Of a stretch of 64,000 nucleotides of DNA, positions 1 to 7,278 are shown piece after piece. The notes under the pieces were generated by a model. That model saw only the letters and a program-made list of their open reading frames with translations, ran no database searches and had not been told where the DNA came from. The position numbers were made by a program, and so were the translations under genes. The DNA comes from Phreatobacter sp. (GTDB lineage: Bacteria; Pseudomonadota; Alphaproteobacteria; Rhizobiales; Phreatobacteraceae), in NCBI RefSeq assembly GCF_027532945.1, contig NZ_JAPZTZ010000014.1, positions 124,001 through 188,000 of the forward strand, given 5' to 3'. The first letter of the stretch is position 1. The number at the start of each line of letters is the position of its first letter.

Positions 1-679
1 CGTCCACCGTCGAGCCCATCATGCCCGAGGCGTCGCCCGCCCCGTCGGCAAGAAGGCGGCCGCCCTCGTCGACGATGGAGATGCGCTGCGGCGACAGGCC
101 CCGCACGGCGGATGCGACGAGGTGGCGGATGGCGCGGATCTGCGCCGGCTCGAGGCCGCCACGCACCCGGAGCACGATGGACGCCGAGGGCTCGGAGCGC
201 TCGCGGGAGAACAGCGCCCGCTCCGGCAGGACGAGATGGACACGGGCGCTCTGCACCCGCTCGATGCCGCGGATGGTGCGGGCGAGTTCACCTTCCAGGG
301 CGCGCAGCTGATTCATGCCCTGGACGAAGGAGGTCGAGGAGAGCGCGTCGCCCTTGTCGAAGATTTCGTAGCCGACGCCGCCACCGCGCGGCATGCCGCC
401 CTCGGCGAGCTGCAGGCGAACGCGCGCCACCTGCTCCTGCGGCACGAAGACCTGCGCGCCTTCATTGCGCAGCTGGAAGCGCACCTGGCGGCGCTCCAGC
501 TCCTTCACGATCGCCGAGGAATCCTCAAGCGTCAGGTCGGAGAAGAGCAGCGCCATCTGCGGCTGGCTCATCCTCAGGATGATGTAGACGAAGAAGCCGA
601 TGAGGCCGAGCGAGACCGCGCCCATGGCCGCCAGCCGCGGGGCTCCCAGTTTCTTCGTGAACTCCAATATGCCGTTCAA
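1..679 (-). CDS. fliF: Flagellar M-ring protein FliF, N-terminal part (runs off window)
   Basis: This is the amino end of FliF, the inner-membrane protein that forms the MS-ring of the flagellar basal body. It is read on the minus strand from a TTG at 679 (MNGILEFTKKLG). A transmembrane segment follows (GAVSLGLIGFFVYIILRM), then the typical MALLFSDLTLEDSSAIVKEL block and the VQSARVHLVLPE segment of the ring-building domain. No ATG or GTG lies close enough to serve, so TTG is inferred; a weak GGTGG precedes it. About 226 codons are present of roughly 550 usual for the family; the C-terminal FliG-binding part lies outside the window. A CtrA-like box and a dyad sit 50-90 bp upstream. The family call is firm, the start codon less so. 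Confidence 0.9.
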   Translation of the reverse strand, partial: MNGILEFTKKLGAPRLAAMGAVSLGLIGFFVYIILRMSQPQMALLFSDLTLEDSSAIVKELERRQVRFQLRNEGAQVFVPQEQVARVRLQLAEGGMPRGGGVGYEIFDKGDALSSTSFVQGMNQLRALEGELARTIRGIERVQSARVHLVLPERALFSRERSEPSASIVLRVRGGLEPAQIRAIRHLVASAVRGLSPQRISIVDEGGRLLADGAGDASGMMGSTVD

Positions 680-731
680 GACGCCACCAGCCGCCCGATG
701 AAGCTTCGTCCGGCGCTGCGCCGAACCGCTG

Positions 732-769
732 GGCAAGATTTGCCGGGTGGGTGGTTACCGGATGGTTAA
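732..769 (-). promoter_or_regulatory. Putative CtrA box plus GGCAA-N3-TTGCC dyad upstream of fliF
   Basis: Read on the minus strand, TTAA-N7-GTAA (769 to 755) is one base from the CtrA consensus TTAA-N7-TTAA. After exactly 10 bp comes a perfect GGCAA-N3-TTGCC dyad (744 to 732), about 52 bp before the fliF start. The same pair with the same 10-bp gap precedes flhA. In Caulobacter, class II flagellar genes are activated by CtrA and some are modulated by FlbD at ftr sites. Assigning the dyad to an FlbD-like regulator is inference. Confidence 0.6.
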
Positions 770-802
770 CGACGTTAAGCGTTTTGGGTCGATCGGGCGA
801 AT

Positions 803-1180
803 TTACCGCAGCGACCGCAACACAAGACCGATCCCGCCGGCCGTCAGCCCGAGCATCATCAGCGTGTTGAACAGGCTCGTCGGCACGAAATAGATGGTCA
901 GGTTCATCAGGATTCCGGCGGCGATGATGACCAGCCCGACGAAAACCAGCAGGAAGCCGAGGCGCGAGGAGCCGTCGAAAAACAGCACGCCGATGCCAAA
1001 AAGCAACGGGATTAGCGACAATCCGAAGGCGGAATAGCCGCCGATCGTCCAGGAGCCGCCATGGACGGAGACCTGGGTCGTGAGCATGTAGGCGCCGGCG
1101 ACAGCCATACCGAGGCCAACGAAAAAAGGTATCAGGCCGCCCGGCGTGCCACCGGCTCCCGACAGACGAAATCCGCTCAT
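803..1180 (-). CDS. Small four-helix membrane protein, function unknown
   Basis: This 125-residue protein consists of four hydrophobic stretches (about residues 15-33, 48-67, 73-92 and 98-121) joined by short loops. It has no recognisable catalytic motif. The ATG at 1180 is preceded by a purine-rich GGAGAAGGGCAGGG run, a good ribosome binding site. It lies between and divergent from flhA, and in the same direction as fliF. The CtrA-like fliF promoter lies between its stop and the fliF start, so it need not share the fliF transcript. A flagellar link is suggested only by location. I do not recognise the family. Confidence 0.6.
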   Translation of the reverse strand: MSGFRLSGAGGTPGGLIPFFVGLGMAVAGAYMLTTQVSVHGGSWTIGGYSAFGLSLIPLLFGIGVLFFDGSSRLGFLLVFVGLVIIAAGILMNLTIYFVPTSLFNTLMMLGLTAGGIGLVLRSLR

Positions 1181-1277
1181 GCCCTGCCCTTCTCCTTCGG
1201 TGGTCGATCATAGCATGGACGCGTGGACTGGCGTCCCCGCTTCCCGTTCTGCGGCAATCCCGCGCGGGCGCGCCTCC

Positions 1278-1315
1278 TTAACCCGCCGTTAACCACGCGC
1301 TGGGCAAATCTTGCC
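1278..1315 (+). promoter_or_regulatory. Putative CtrA box plus GGCAA-N3-TTGCC dyad upstream of flhA
   Basis: An exact CtrA consensus, TTAA-N7-TTAA (1278-1292), is followed after 10 bp by a perfect dyad GGCAA-N3-TTGCC (1303-1315), 34 bp before the flhA ATG. The identical arrangement upstream of fliF, on the other strand, makes a chance match unlikely. CtrA control of early flagellar genes is established in several alphaproteobacteria. The dyad could be an FlbD/ftr-like operator. Confidence 0.65.
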
Positions 1316-1349
1316 GGGCCCGTTCACCTTTGCGGGCCGGGGATCACGC

Positions 1350-3473
1350 ATGACCGATGTGACGTCAGGACCGCGGCCATCGAACGCCATCGGCATGAAT
1401 GCCGGTGACGTGGCTGCCTGGCTGCGCCGTCCCGACCTGTGGATGGCCATGGGTGTCATCGGCATCCTGATCATCCTGATCTTCCCGCTGCCGGCGATCA
1501 TCCTCGACGTGATGCTGGCGGTGTCGATCATCTCCTCGGTCATGATCCTCATGACCGCGCTCTTCATCCACAAGCCGCTGGAATTCTCGTCCTTCCCGAC
1601 GGTTCTGCTCATCGCCACCATGCTGCGGCTGGCGCTGAACCTCGCCTCGACGCGCCTCATCCTGTCGCATGGCCACGAGGGCACGGCGGCGGCCGGCCAC
1701 GTCATCGAAGCCTTCGGCAATTTCGTGATGGGTGGCTCCTTCGTCATCGGAATCATCGTCTTCGCCATCCTGGTGATCGTGAACTTCATCGTCATCACCA
1801 AGGGCTCGGGCCGCATCGCCGAGGTCGCGGCGCGCTTCTCCCTCGACGCCATGCCGGGCAAGCAGATGGCCATCGACGCCGACCTGTCGGCCGGCCTCAT
1901 CGACGAGAAGACCGCCAAGACCCGCCGCAAGGAGCTGGAGGACGAGAGCGCCTTCTACGGTGCCATGGACGGCGCCTCGAAATTCGTGAAGGGCGACGCC
2001 ATTGCCGGCCTGCTCATCACCTTCATCAACATCATCGCCGGCCTCATCATCGGCGTCGCTCAGCAGGGCATGCCGTTCATGGAGGCGGCCCGCACCTACA
2101 CGATCCTGACAGTGGGCGACGGCCTCGTCAGCCAGATCCCCGCGCTGATCATCTCGACCGCCGCGGGCCTGCTCGTCTCCAAGGCCGGCGTCACCGGATC
2201 GGCCGACCAGGCCATGATGAAGCAGCTCACGGGCTACCCCAAGGCGCTCGGCCTCTCCGCCGCCGTCATGGGTGCCATGGCGCTGCTGCCCGGCATTCCC
2301 TTCATTCCCTTCGCCGGCCTCGCCGCGCTGGCCGGCTATGCCGCCTACACGCTCGGCGAGGAGGCCAAGCGGTTGTCGCGGGAGAGCGAGGCGACGGTCG
2401 CGAACGAGGCGGCGGCCGCCGCGGCCCCGCCATCCGAGGAGCCCATCGCCTCCATCCTCAAGATCGACGATCTGAAGATCGAGCTCGGCTATGGCCTGCT
2501 GCCGCTCGTCCAGTCCGAGGGCGGCTCTGACCGCCTCACCGACCAGATCAAGGCGCTGCGCCGCCAGCTCGCCGCCGATATGGGCTTCGTCATGCCCTCG
2601 GTGCGCATCCTCGACAACGTCCAGCTGCCGCCGAACCAGTACATCATCCGCGTCAAGGAGGTGGATGCAGGCCAGGGCCAGATCTGGCCGATGCAGTACA
2701 TGGTCATGGACCCGGCCGGCGGCCGGGTCGATCTCCCTGGCGTCCACACCACCGAGCCGACCTTCGGCCTGCCGGCGACCTGGGTCGATGCGGCGCTGAA
2801 GGAAGAGGCGAGCGTGCGAGGCTACACCGTCGTCGATGCGGCGACCGTGCTCTCGACCCATCTCACCGAGATCCTCAAGGCCAATGTCGCCGACCTCCTC
2901 AGCTATTCCGAGGTGCAGAAGCTGCTCAAGGAGCTGCCGAAGGAGCAGGGCGACCTCGTCAAGGACATCGTCCCCGGCCAGATCACCATTTCCGGCATCC
3001 AGAGGGTGCTGCAGGCCCTGCTCACCGAGCGCGTCTCGATCCGCGACCTGCCGACCATCCTCGAGGGCATTGCCGAGGCGGTGGCCTTCACCCGCTCGCC
3101 GAGCCAGATCGCCGAGCATGTGCGCACCCGTCTCGCCCGCCAGCTCTGCGCCCAGTTCGCCGGCATGGACGGCGGGCTCGCCCTCATCGCGCTGTCGCCG
3201 CAATGGGAACAGGCCTTCGCCGACTCCATCGTCGGCCAGGGCGACGACCGCCAGCTGGCCATGCAGCCCTCCCGGCTGTCCGAATTCATCATGCTGGTCC
3301 GCGACGCCTTCGAGGACGCCGCGCGGATGGGCGAAGCGCCGATCCTCCTCACTAGCCCGGGCATCCGGCCCTTCGTACGCTCCATCGTCGAGCGCTTCCG
3401 CGCCCAGACACCGGTGCTGAGCCAGGCTGAGATCCACCCGCGCGTGCGGCTCAAGACCGTCGGCAGTGTCTGA
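1350..3473 (+). CDS. flhA: Flagellar export gate protein FlhA
   Basis: FlhA is the large gate subunit of the flagellar type III export apparatus in the inner membrane. The 707-residue product starts at ATG 1350. It has the usual eight-helix membrane half (about residues 15-330) containing the conserved LLIATMLRLALNLASTRL block. The cytoplasmic part, after a linker rich in Ala and Glu, holds the chaperone-binding domain. Length and order match the family. The reading frame is open back to TTG 1311, but 1311 lies inside the promoter dyad, so ATG 1350 is preferred. A CtrA-like site and dyad lie just upstream. No strong terminator follows; a CATCAC/GTGATG hairpin at 3490-3510 has no T run. Confidence 0.97.
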   Translation: MTDVTSGPRPSNAIGMNAGDVAAWLRRPDLWMAMGVIGILIILIFPLPAIILDVMLAVSIISSVMILMTALFIHKPLEFSSFPTVLLIATMLRLALNLASTRLILSHGHEGTAAAGHVIEAFGNFVMGGSFVIGIIVFAILVIVNFIVITKGSGRIAEVAARFSLDAMPGKQMAIDADLSAGLIDEKTAKTRRKELEDESAFYGAMDGASKFVKGDAIAGLLITFINIIAGLIIGVAQQGMPFMEAARTYTILTVGDGLVSQIPALIISTAAGLLVSKAGVTGSADQAMMKQLTGYPKALGLSAAVMGAMALLPGIPFIPFAGLAALAGYAAYTLGEEAKRLSRESEATVANEAAAAAAPPSEEPIASILKIDDLKIELGYGLLPLVQSEGGSDRLTDQIKALRRQLAADMGFVMPSVRILDNVQLPPNQYIIRVKEVDAGQGQIWPMQYMVMDPAGGRVDLPGVHTTEPTFGLPATWVDAALKEEASVRGYTVVDAATVLSTHLTEILKANVADLLSYSEVQKLLKELPKEQGDLVKDIVPGQITISGIQRVLQALLTERVSIRDLPTILEGIAEAVAFTRSPSQIAEHVRTRLARQLCAQFAGMDGGLALIALSPQWEQAFADSIVGQGDDRQLAMQPSRLSEFIMLVRDAFEDAARMGEAPILLTSPGIRPFVRSIVERFRAQTPVLSQAEIHPRVRLKTVGSV

Positions 3474-3520
3474 GGCACTTATTCCAAATCATCACAACTG
3501 AGACGTGATGTCGGATGATT

Positions 3521-3577
3521 GTTTCCCGCTGGGAACGGATCGATCGTGATCCCGCGCCGATGACCGGCGCCGTTCCC
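3521..3577 (+). promoter_or_regulatory. Leader with mutually exclusive hairpins before the tautomerase gene
   Basis: The segment GGGAACGG (3531-3538) can pair downstream with CCGTTCCC (3570-3577). That encloses a second perfect stem, GCGCCG/CGGCGC (3554-3559 with 3565-3570; the two stems share base 3570). Alternatively its GGGAA can pair with the TTCCC just upstream (3523-3527) across a three-base loop. The outer arm ends immediately before the GGAGGA ribosome binding site. This looks like a possible translational switch, but it could be incidental structure in GC-rich DNA. Confidence 0.3.
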
Positions 3578-3587
3578 GGAGGATCCC

Positions 3588-4001
3588 ATGCCCATCATCC
3601 AGATGAAGGTCTCCACGCCCGCCGCCGCCGCGCCCGCCCCGCGGGCCATCGCCGACACCGTCGTCCGCCTCACTGCCGAGATCCTGCGCAAGCGCCCGGA
3701 CCTGACCGCCGTCACCATCGACATGGTGCCGGCGACGCACTGGTTCGTTGCCGGCCCCTCCCTCGCCGAACAGGGCAAGGCCTCCTTCTTCCTCGATATC
3801 AAGATCGTCGACGGCACCAACACCAAGGACGAGAAGGCGGCCTATGTCGCGGCGATCTTCGCCGCCATGGCCGACCTCCTCGGCGACCTCCATCCGGAGA
3901 GCTACGTCTATGTCCATGATGTCCGGGCGGAGGCCTATGGCTTCGGCGGCCGGACGCAGGAGCATCGCTACATCGCCGGCCGGCTGTCGCAGGCAGCCTG
4001 A
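3588..4001 (+). CDS. Tautomerase-superfamily protein (4-oxalocrotonate tautomerase-like)
   Basis: The 137-residue protein begins Met-Pro-Ile-Ile. After Met removal the N-terminal proline would be the catalytic base typical of the 4-oxalocrotonate tautomerase/MIF superfamily. It is about twice the length of the short 60-residue subunits, as in fused or long-form members. The C-terminal half has the pattern SYVYVHDVRAEAYGFGG. A strong GGAGGA ribosome binding site lies 5 bp upstream of ATG 3588. Its natural substrate is unknown. It is separated from flhA by 114 bp and is probably an independent unit. The family call is moderately confident. Confidence 0.75.
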   Translation: MPIIQMKVSTPAAAAPAPRAIADTVVRLTAEILRKRPDLTAVTIDMVPATHWFVAGPSLAEQGKASFFLDIKIVDGTNTKDEKAAYVAAIFAAMADLLGDLHPESYVYVHDVRAEAYGFGGRTQEHRYIAGRLSQAA

Positions 4002-4128
4002 CCCCGCCCCGCGACGGCACGGGCGATTAACCCTTCCTTCAGGCTTTCCTCGACGGCAGGCGCGGCTCCGCTACAACGGGCGGCCATGGGGCTCCTGCCC
4101 CGGCAACCTCTCTGCGATGGAGCACCGC

Positions 4129-4221
4129 ATGTCTCCGACCCAGGCCGTGGCGGCCACGATCACCGCCAACTTCGTCGTCTGGACCCTGATCATCGTCGCA
4201 GGCGTCCACTACCTCACCTGA
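4129..4221 (+). CDS. Putative 30-residue single-helix membrane peptide
   Basis: A 30-codon ORF, MSPTQAVAATITANFVVWTL followed by IIVAGVHYLT, would form one transmembrane helix with short ends. An in-frame ATG at 4117 would add four residues. It is flanked upstream by 115 bp of non-coding DNA and downstream by a strong terminator hairpin (4249-4270), so it would be a self-contained transcription unit. No family is recognised. The evidence is composition and context only, so chance remains possible. Confidence 0.4.
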   Translation: MSPTQAVAATITANFVVWTLIIVAGVHYLT

Positions 4222-4248
4222 CGCAGCGGCGAGCGCCGATGCACCGCG

Positions 4249-4270
4249 AGCCCCGGCCCTGGCCGGGGCT
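4249..4270. terminator. Strong GC hairpin terminator
   Basis: AGCCCCGGCC and GGCCGGGGCT form a perfect 10-bp stem, followed on the plus strand by TTCGTCATTT. It can end transcription of the small ORF from the left and, as an inverted repeat, also serve the convergent gene whose stop is at 4279. Confidence 0.7.
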
Positions 4271-4278
4271 TCGTCATT

Positions 4279-5046
4279 TCAGGCATCCGGCGTGCTGGAA
4301 ATCTCGCCGCGGCGAACCTTGTCGGCATGGGCGGTGGTGCCACCGCTGGCGAGGAGCTTCGCCTGGCCGATCCAGTCCTCCCGCTCGATGCGGCCCGGGA
4401 AAGCGAGATAGCCGCCGACCCACAGCGCCTCCTGGGGCGTCCAGGCGGCAATCTGGTCGAAATGGAAGATGCCGAGCTCATGGAGCTTGCGCTCGTTCTG
4501 CGGGCCGATGCCAAGGATGAGCTCGAGCTCGTCAGGTTTGCCGGCGCGCGGGGCTGTCGCGCCCGCAGGCTTGGTGCCCTGAGCCATGGCCTCCGCGGCG
4601 GACGGAGGGGGCGCCGGCGTGGCGGCCACCGCCGCCGCGTTGCGCCGCTCGGCGGCATCGCCGCCGAGGCGCGCGACGGACCCCGTCGCCTCGGCCACCG
4701 CCTTGACGGCCCCGGCAGTGGAGGTCGCGGCACCGACCATGTCGCCCAGCGGCGAGCCGACGCTGTCCTCGACCTTGTCGGTGAAGACGCGCAGGAAGGC
4801 GCCGACGACGCAGCCGATAAGGTAGGCGCCGATGAAGAGTACGGCCGTGTCGAGCCACAGACCCGGCCGGCCCGGCACCCATTTCAGCGCCGCCGCCACC
4901 ACCATCAGCGCGAAGGCGATCATGGCCGCCGCTGCAAGCGCGCTTGGGCCCTCGTCCTCCTTGTCGGAAGTCACCCAGCCGACGGCAAGCCCGCCGACGA
5001 GGGCCACGAGGAGCAGAAGGGCGAAGGTCTGGATCAGATAGAGCAT
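4279..5046 (-). CDS. Membrane protein with C-terminal helix-hairpin-helix domain
   Basis: The 255-residue product has two to three N-terminal membrane helices (about residues 3-25, 37-53 and 66-85). An Ala/Pro-rich linker (about 105-165) follows, then a soluble C-terminal domain beginning DELELILGIGPQNERKLHELG. That is the helix-hairpin-helix pattern found in many predicted flap-endonuclease-like envelope-associated proteins. The motif suggests a fold rather than proven DNA binding; catalytic residues are not evident. It starts 10 bp after the stop of the OmpA/BON gene and is almost certainly cotranscribed with it, which suggests a shared envelope function. The exact role is unknown. Confidence 0.75.
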   Translation of the reverse strand: MLYLIQTFALLLLVALVGGLAVGWVTSDKEDEGPSALAAAAMIAFALMVVAAALKWVPGRPGLWLDTAVLFIGAYLIGCVVGAFLRVFTDKVEDSVGSPLGDMVGAATSTAGAVKAVAEATGSVARLGGDAAERRNAAAVAATPAPPPSAAEAMAQGTKPAGATAPRAGKPDELELILGIGPQNERKLHELGIFHFDQIAAWTPQEALWVGGYLAFPGRIEREDWIGQAKLLASGGTTAHADKVRRGEISSTPDA

Positions 5047-5056
5047 CGCCCCCTCC

Positions 5057-7123
5057 TCAGTTGCGCGGCCGCACGTGGAACTCGACCCGCCGGTTCAGCG
5101 CCCTGCCGGCCTCGCTGTCGTTCGGGGCCACCGGCCGCGTCGCGGCATAGCCGATGACGACGAGGCTCTCGGCGGCAACGCCCCGCCGCAGGAGCTCATC
5201 CCGCATGATGCCAGCGCGGTCCTCGGAGAGCTTCTGGTTGCCGCCGGTCCAGTTGTGGATGTCGGCATGACCGGCGATCTCGATCCGCTCATCCGGCGCG
5301 CAGCGCTTGATGGCGGCGGCCAGCCGATCGAGCACGGCGCCATGCTCGGCCTTCTGCTCGGCCCGCCAGTAGTCGAAGAGGATGCGATCGCCCTCGAGCG
5401 CCGTCTGGATGATGACCGAGCAGTTCGGCCGGGGTGCGGGCGGCGCCGGGGGTGGCGGCGGAGCGGCCGGGGTCGCGAGCGCGACGCCACCGGAAACGGA
5501 GGCCGGAGCCGGCGCCGGAGGCGGGGGCGGCGGCGGCGGAGGAGGAGGGATCAGGTCGGCCGCGAGTGGCGGCACCTCCGGCGGAGGCGGCATGGCCGCG
5601 TCGACCTCCACCGGCGGTGGCGCTGGGGCCGGCGGAGGCGGCGGCGGCGTCAGGTCGATCGCCAGCGGCGGCGGGGGCGGCGGCGGTGGAATGTCGGCGA
5701 CCGGCACGGCGATATCCGTGACGCCGACGACGGGCGCCCCGAGGCGGGCGATGGCCTCGCGCACCTGTTCGGCCAGCACCGCATTGCCCGCGCGCCCGGC
5801 AAGGGTCAGGCGGTTCCCCGTCAGCTGGACTGAGCCCTCTTCCAGCCGGAACAGCTGGGTGAGCGCCGTCTCGGTGAGGGCGGCGAAATCGACGCCGCTG
5901 GGAAAGCCGGAGGCGATCCGCGTCTCGTCCGAGACGGTTGTGCCACCCGCGAGGCGGCGCGCCAGCGCCATGACCCGCTCCCTCGCCTCGGCGGAGGGCG
6001 CGAAGCCCATCAGCGCCACGCCGTCGGGGCCGCGTCGCGCACTCCAGGTGAAGGGACTGACCACGGGCGGCGCCACGATCAGATCGCCGATGGTGTAGCC
6101 GTCGTTCCGGCCGCGCACAGCGGCGGCGAGTGTCTCGAAGGCCTCAGGGTTCGCGGCGACCCCGGTGAAGGAATAGACCGTGCCGGCGATGCGCGCCGTG
6201 CCGTTCGCCAGGCCCTTGAGCTGTTCGATGGCAGCAAGGGCCTTGGCTTCCAGCGCCGCAGGCAGGGTCGGAACCACGGCCATGGCGTCGGTCACAGGGC
6301 CCGTCGTTGCGGCGCGGGCGGCGGCGAGAATGCGCTGGCGCGCCTCTTCGGAGGGGACGGATCCCTCGAGCCGGATCGCGCCGTCCTCCGCCTTGATCGC
6401 CGACCAGTCGGCAACAGGCGGCAGGATGGCCGCCGGGGCCGGCGGCGGCTCGGCCGCCGCGGGGGCCGGGACCGTGACATTGATGCCGCCGGCAGTGACG
6501 CCCTGCGGCAGCGTGGCGAGCGCCCGCTCGATATCCGCCTTGGCGGCTGCGTCGGCGGCCGTGCCGGTGAAGCGGAAGGCGGCGCCGGCGATGCTGGCCG
6601 AGCCCGGCGTGACCTTGCCGAGCTGGGCGATGCCCATCTCCGCGGCGCGGGTGGCGGCGGCGGGAATGTCGCGGGCGAGGGTCATGAGGTCGCTGACCTC
6701 GGCACCGGGGAACGCCTTGCGGGCTGCCTCGACCAGCCGGGCACGGGCGCCATCGGGCGACACCTGGCCGGACAGCACGATGATCTGCCCCACGCGCCGG
6801 GCCGACCAACCGAAGGGATTGGCAGGGGCGAGGAAATCGTTGGCGGCATCGGCGCGGCGGATGCCGAACTGCGCCTCGGACAGGTCCTCGGCGCGCGAGG
6901 ACGCGTCCAGCTCCGGAGCCGTGCCGGTGATGACGGCGTCGCGGCCGCGCATGCTGACCTGCGCCCACGGCCTGCCGTCGATGGTGGAGACCGCGCCGAT
7001 CGCCTCGGTCGCGCGGCGGCCGAGATCGGCCTCAATGGCCTCCTGTTTCCATGACAGCGCCCAGCCGGCGAGCAGCGCCAGCGGCAGGAGACCGGGAAGC
7101 CAGCGACGCGGCTGATGCAACAT
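5057..7123 (-). CDS. BON-repeat / proline-rich / OmpA-domain envelope protein
   Basis: The 688-residue protein starts at ATG 7123 after GAGGGTGAG. An N-terminal hydrophobic segment (about residues 8-22) could be a signal or anchor. Three or more tandem repeats follow, each with a tryptophan, a V-x-L-x-G core and ending in an A-R-x-x-V-type helix; these resemble BON domains (about residues 30-470). Next come long proline stretches (about 475-580). The C-terminal OmpA-like peptidoglycan-binding domain has the usual IEIAGHAD and LSEDRAGIMRDELLRRGV features. It probably links the inner membrane to the cell wall across the periplasm. An in-frame start at 7231 exists but would add a basic tail before the signal. 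It is cotranscribed with the helix-hairpin-helix gene. Confidence 0.8.
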   Translation of the reverse strand: MLHQPRRWLPGLLPLALLAGWALSWKQEAIEADLGRRATEAIGAVSTIDGRPWAQVSMRGRDAVITGTAPELDASSRAEDLSEAQFGIRRADAANDFLAPANPFGWSARRVGQIIVLSGQVSPDGARARLVEAARKAFPGAEVSDLMTLARDIPAAATRAAEMGIAQLGKVTPGSASIAGAAFRFTGTAADAAAKADIERALATLPQGVTAGGINVTVPAPAAAEPPPAPAAILPPVADWSAIKAEDGAIRLEGSVPSEEARQRILAAARAATTGPVTDAMAVVPTLPAALEAKALAAIEQLKGLANGTARIAGTVYSFTGVAANPEAFETLAAAVRGRNDGYTIGDLIVAPPVVSPFTWSARRGPDGVALMGFAPSAEARERVMALARRLAGGTTVSDETRIASGFPSGVDFAALTETALTQLFRLEEGSVQLTGNRLTLAGRAGNAVLAEQVREAIARLGAPVVGVTDIAVPVADIPPPPPPPPLAIDLTPPPPPPAPAPPPVEVDAAMPPPPEVPPLAADLIPPPPPPPPPPPAPAPASVSGGVALATPAAPPPPPAPPAPRPNCSVIIQTALEGDRILFDYWRAEQKAEHGAVLDRLAAAIKRCAPDERIEIAGHADIHNWTGGNQKLSEDRAGIMRDELLRRGVAAESLVVIGYAATRPVAPNDSEAGRALNRRVEFHVRPRN

Positions 7124-7278
7124 GAACTCACCCTCATTCCATCGCCACCGACACGCGCCGGCTGTCCGGAACGGCGAAATCTCCTTACGGAAGATGCGCG
7201 GAGTCAAGATCGGCCTTTGCGAATCGGTCATTATTCAGGGCGCAGGCTGCGCTTCCGCCTCCAGTCCGGGAGGATCGC

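Noticed and set aside
525-1211. 228-codon minus-strand ORF overlapping the membrane protein and the fliF start
   Set aside because: Different frame from both real genes; Arg/His-rich shadow translation with no start signal.
1365-3437. 690-codon open frame opposite flhA
   Set aside because: Artefact of GC-rich third positions on the other strand; Asp/Gly/His-rich composition and no domain.
3490-3510. Terminator after flhA (CATCAC/GTGATG hairpin)
   Set aside because: Only a 6-bp stem, 9-base loop and no T run; too weak to call.
5520-5690. Long G-rich runs that could be a G-quadruplex or structural RNA
   Set aside because: They are the complement of proline codons in the OmpA-type gene; no independent evidence of a functional structure.
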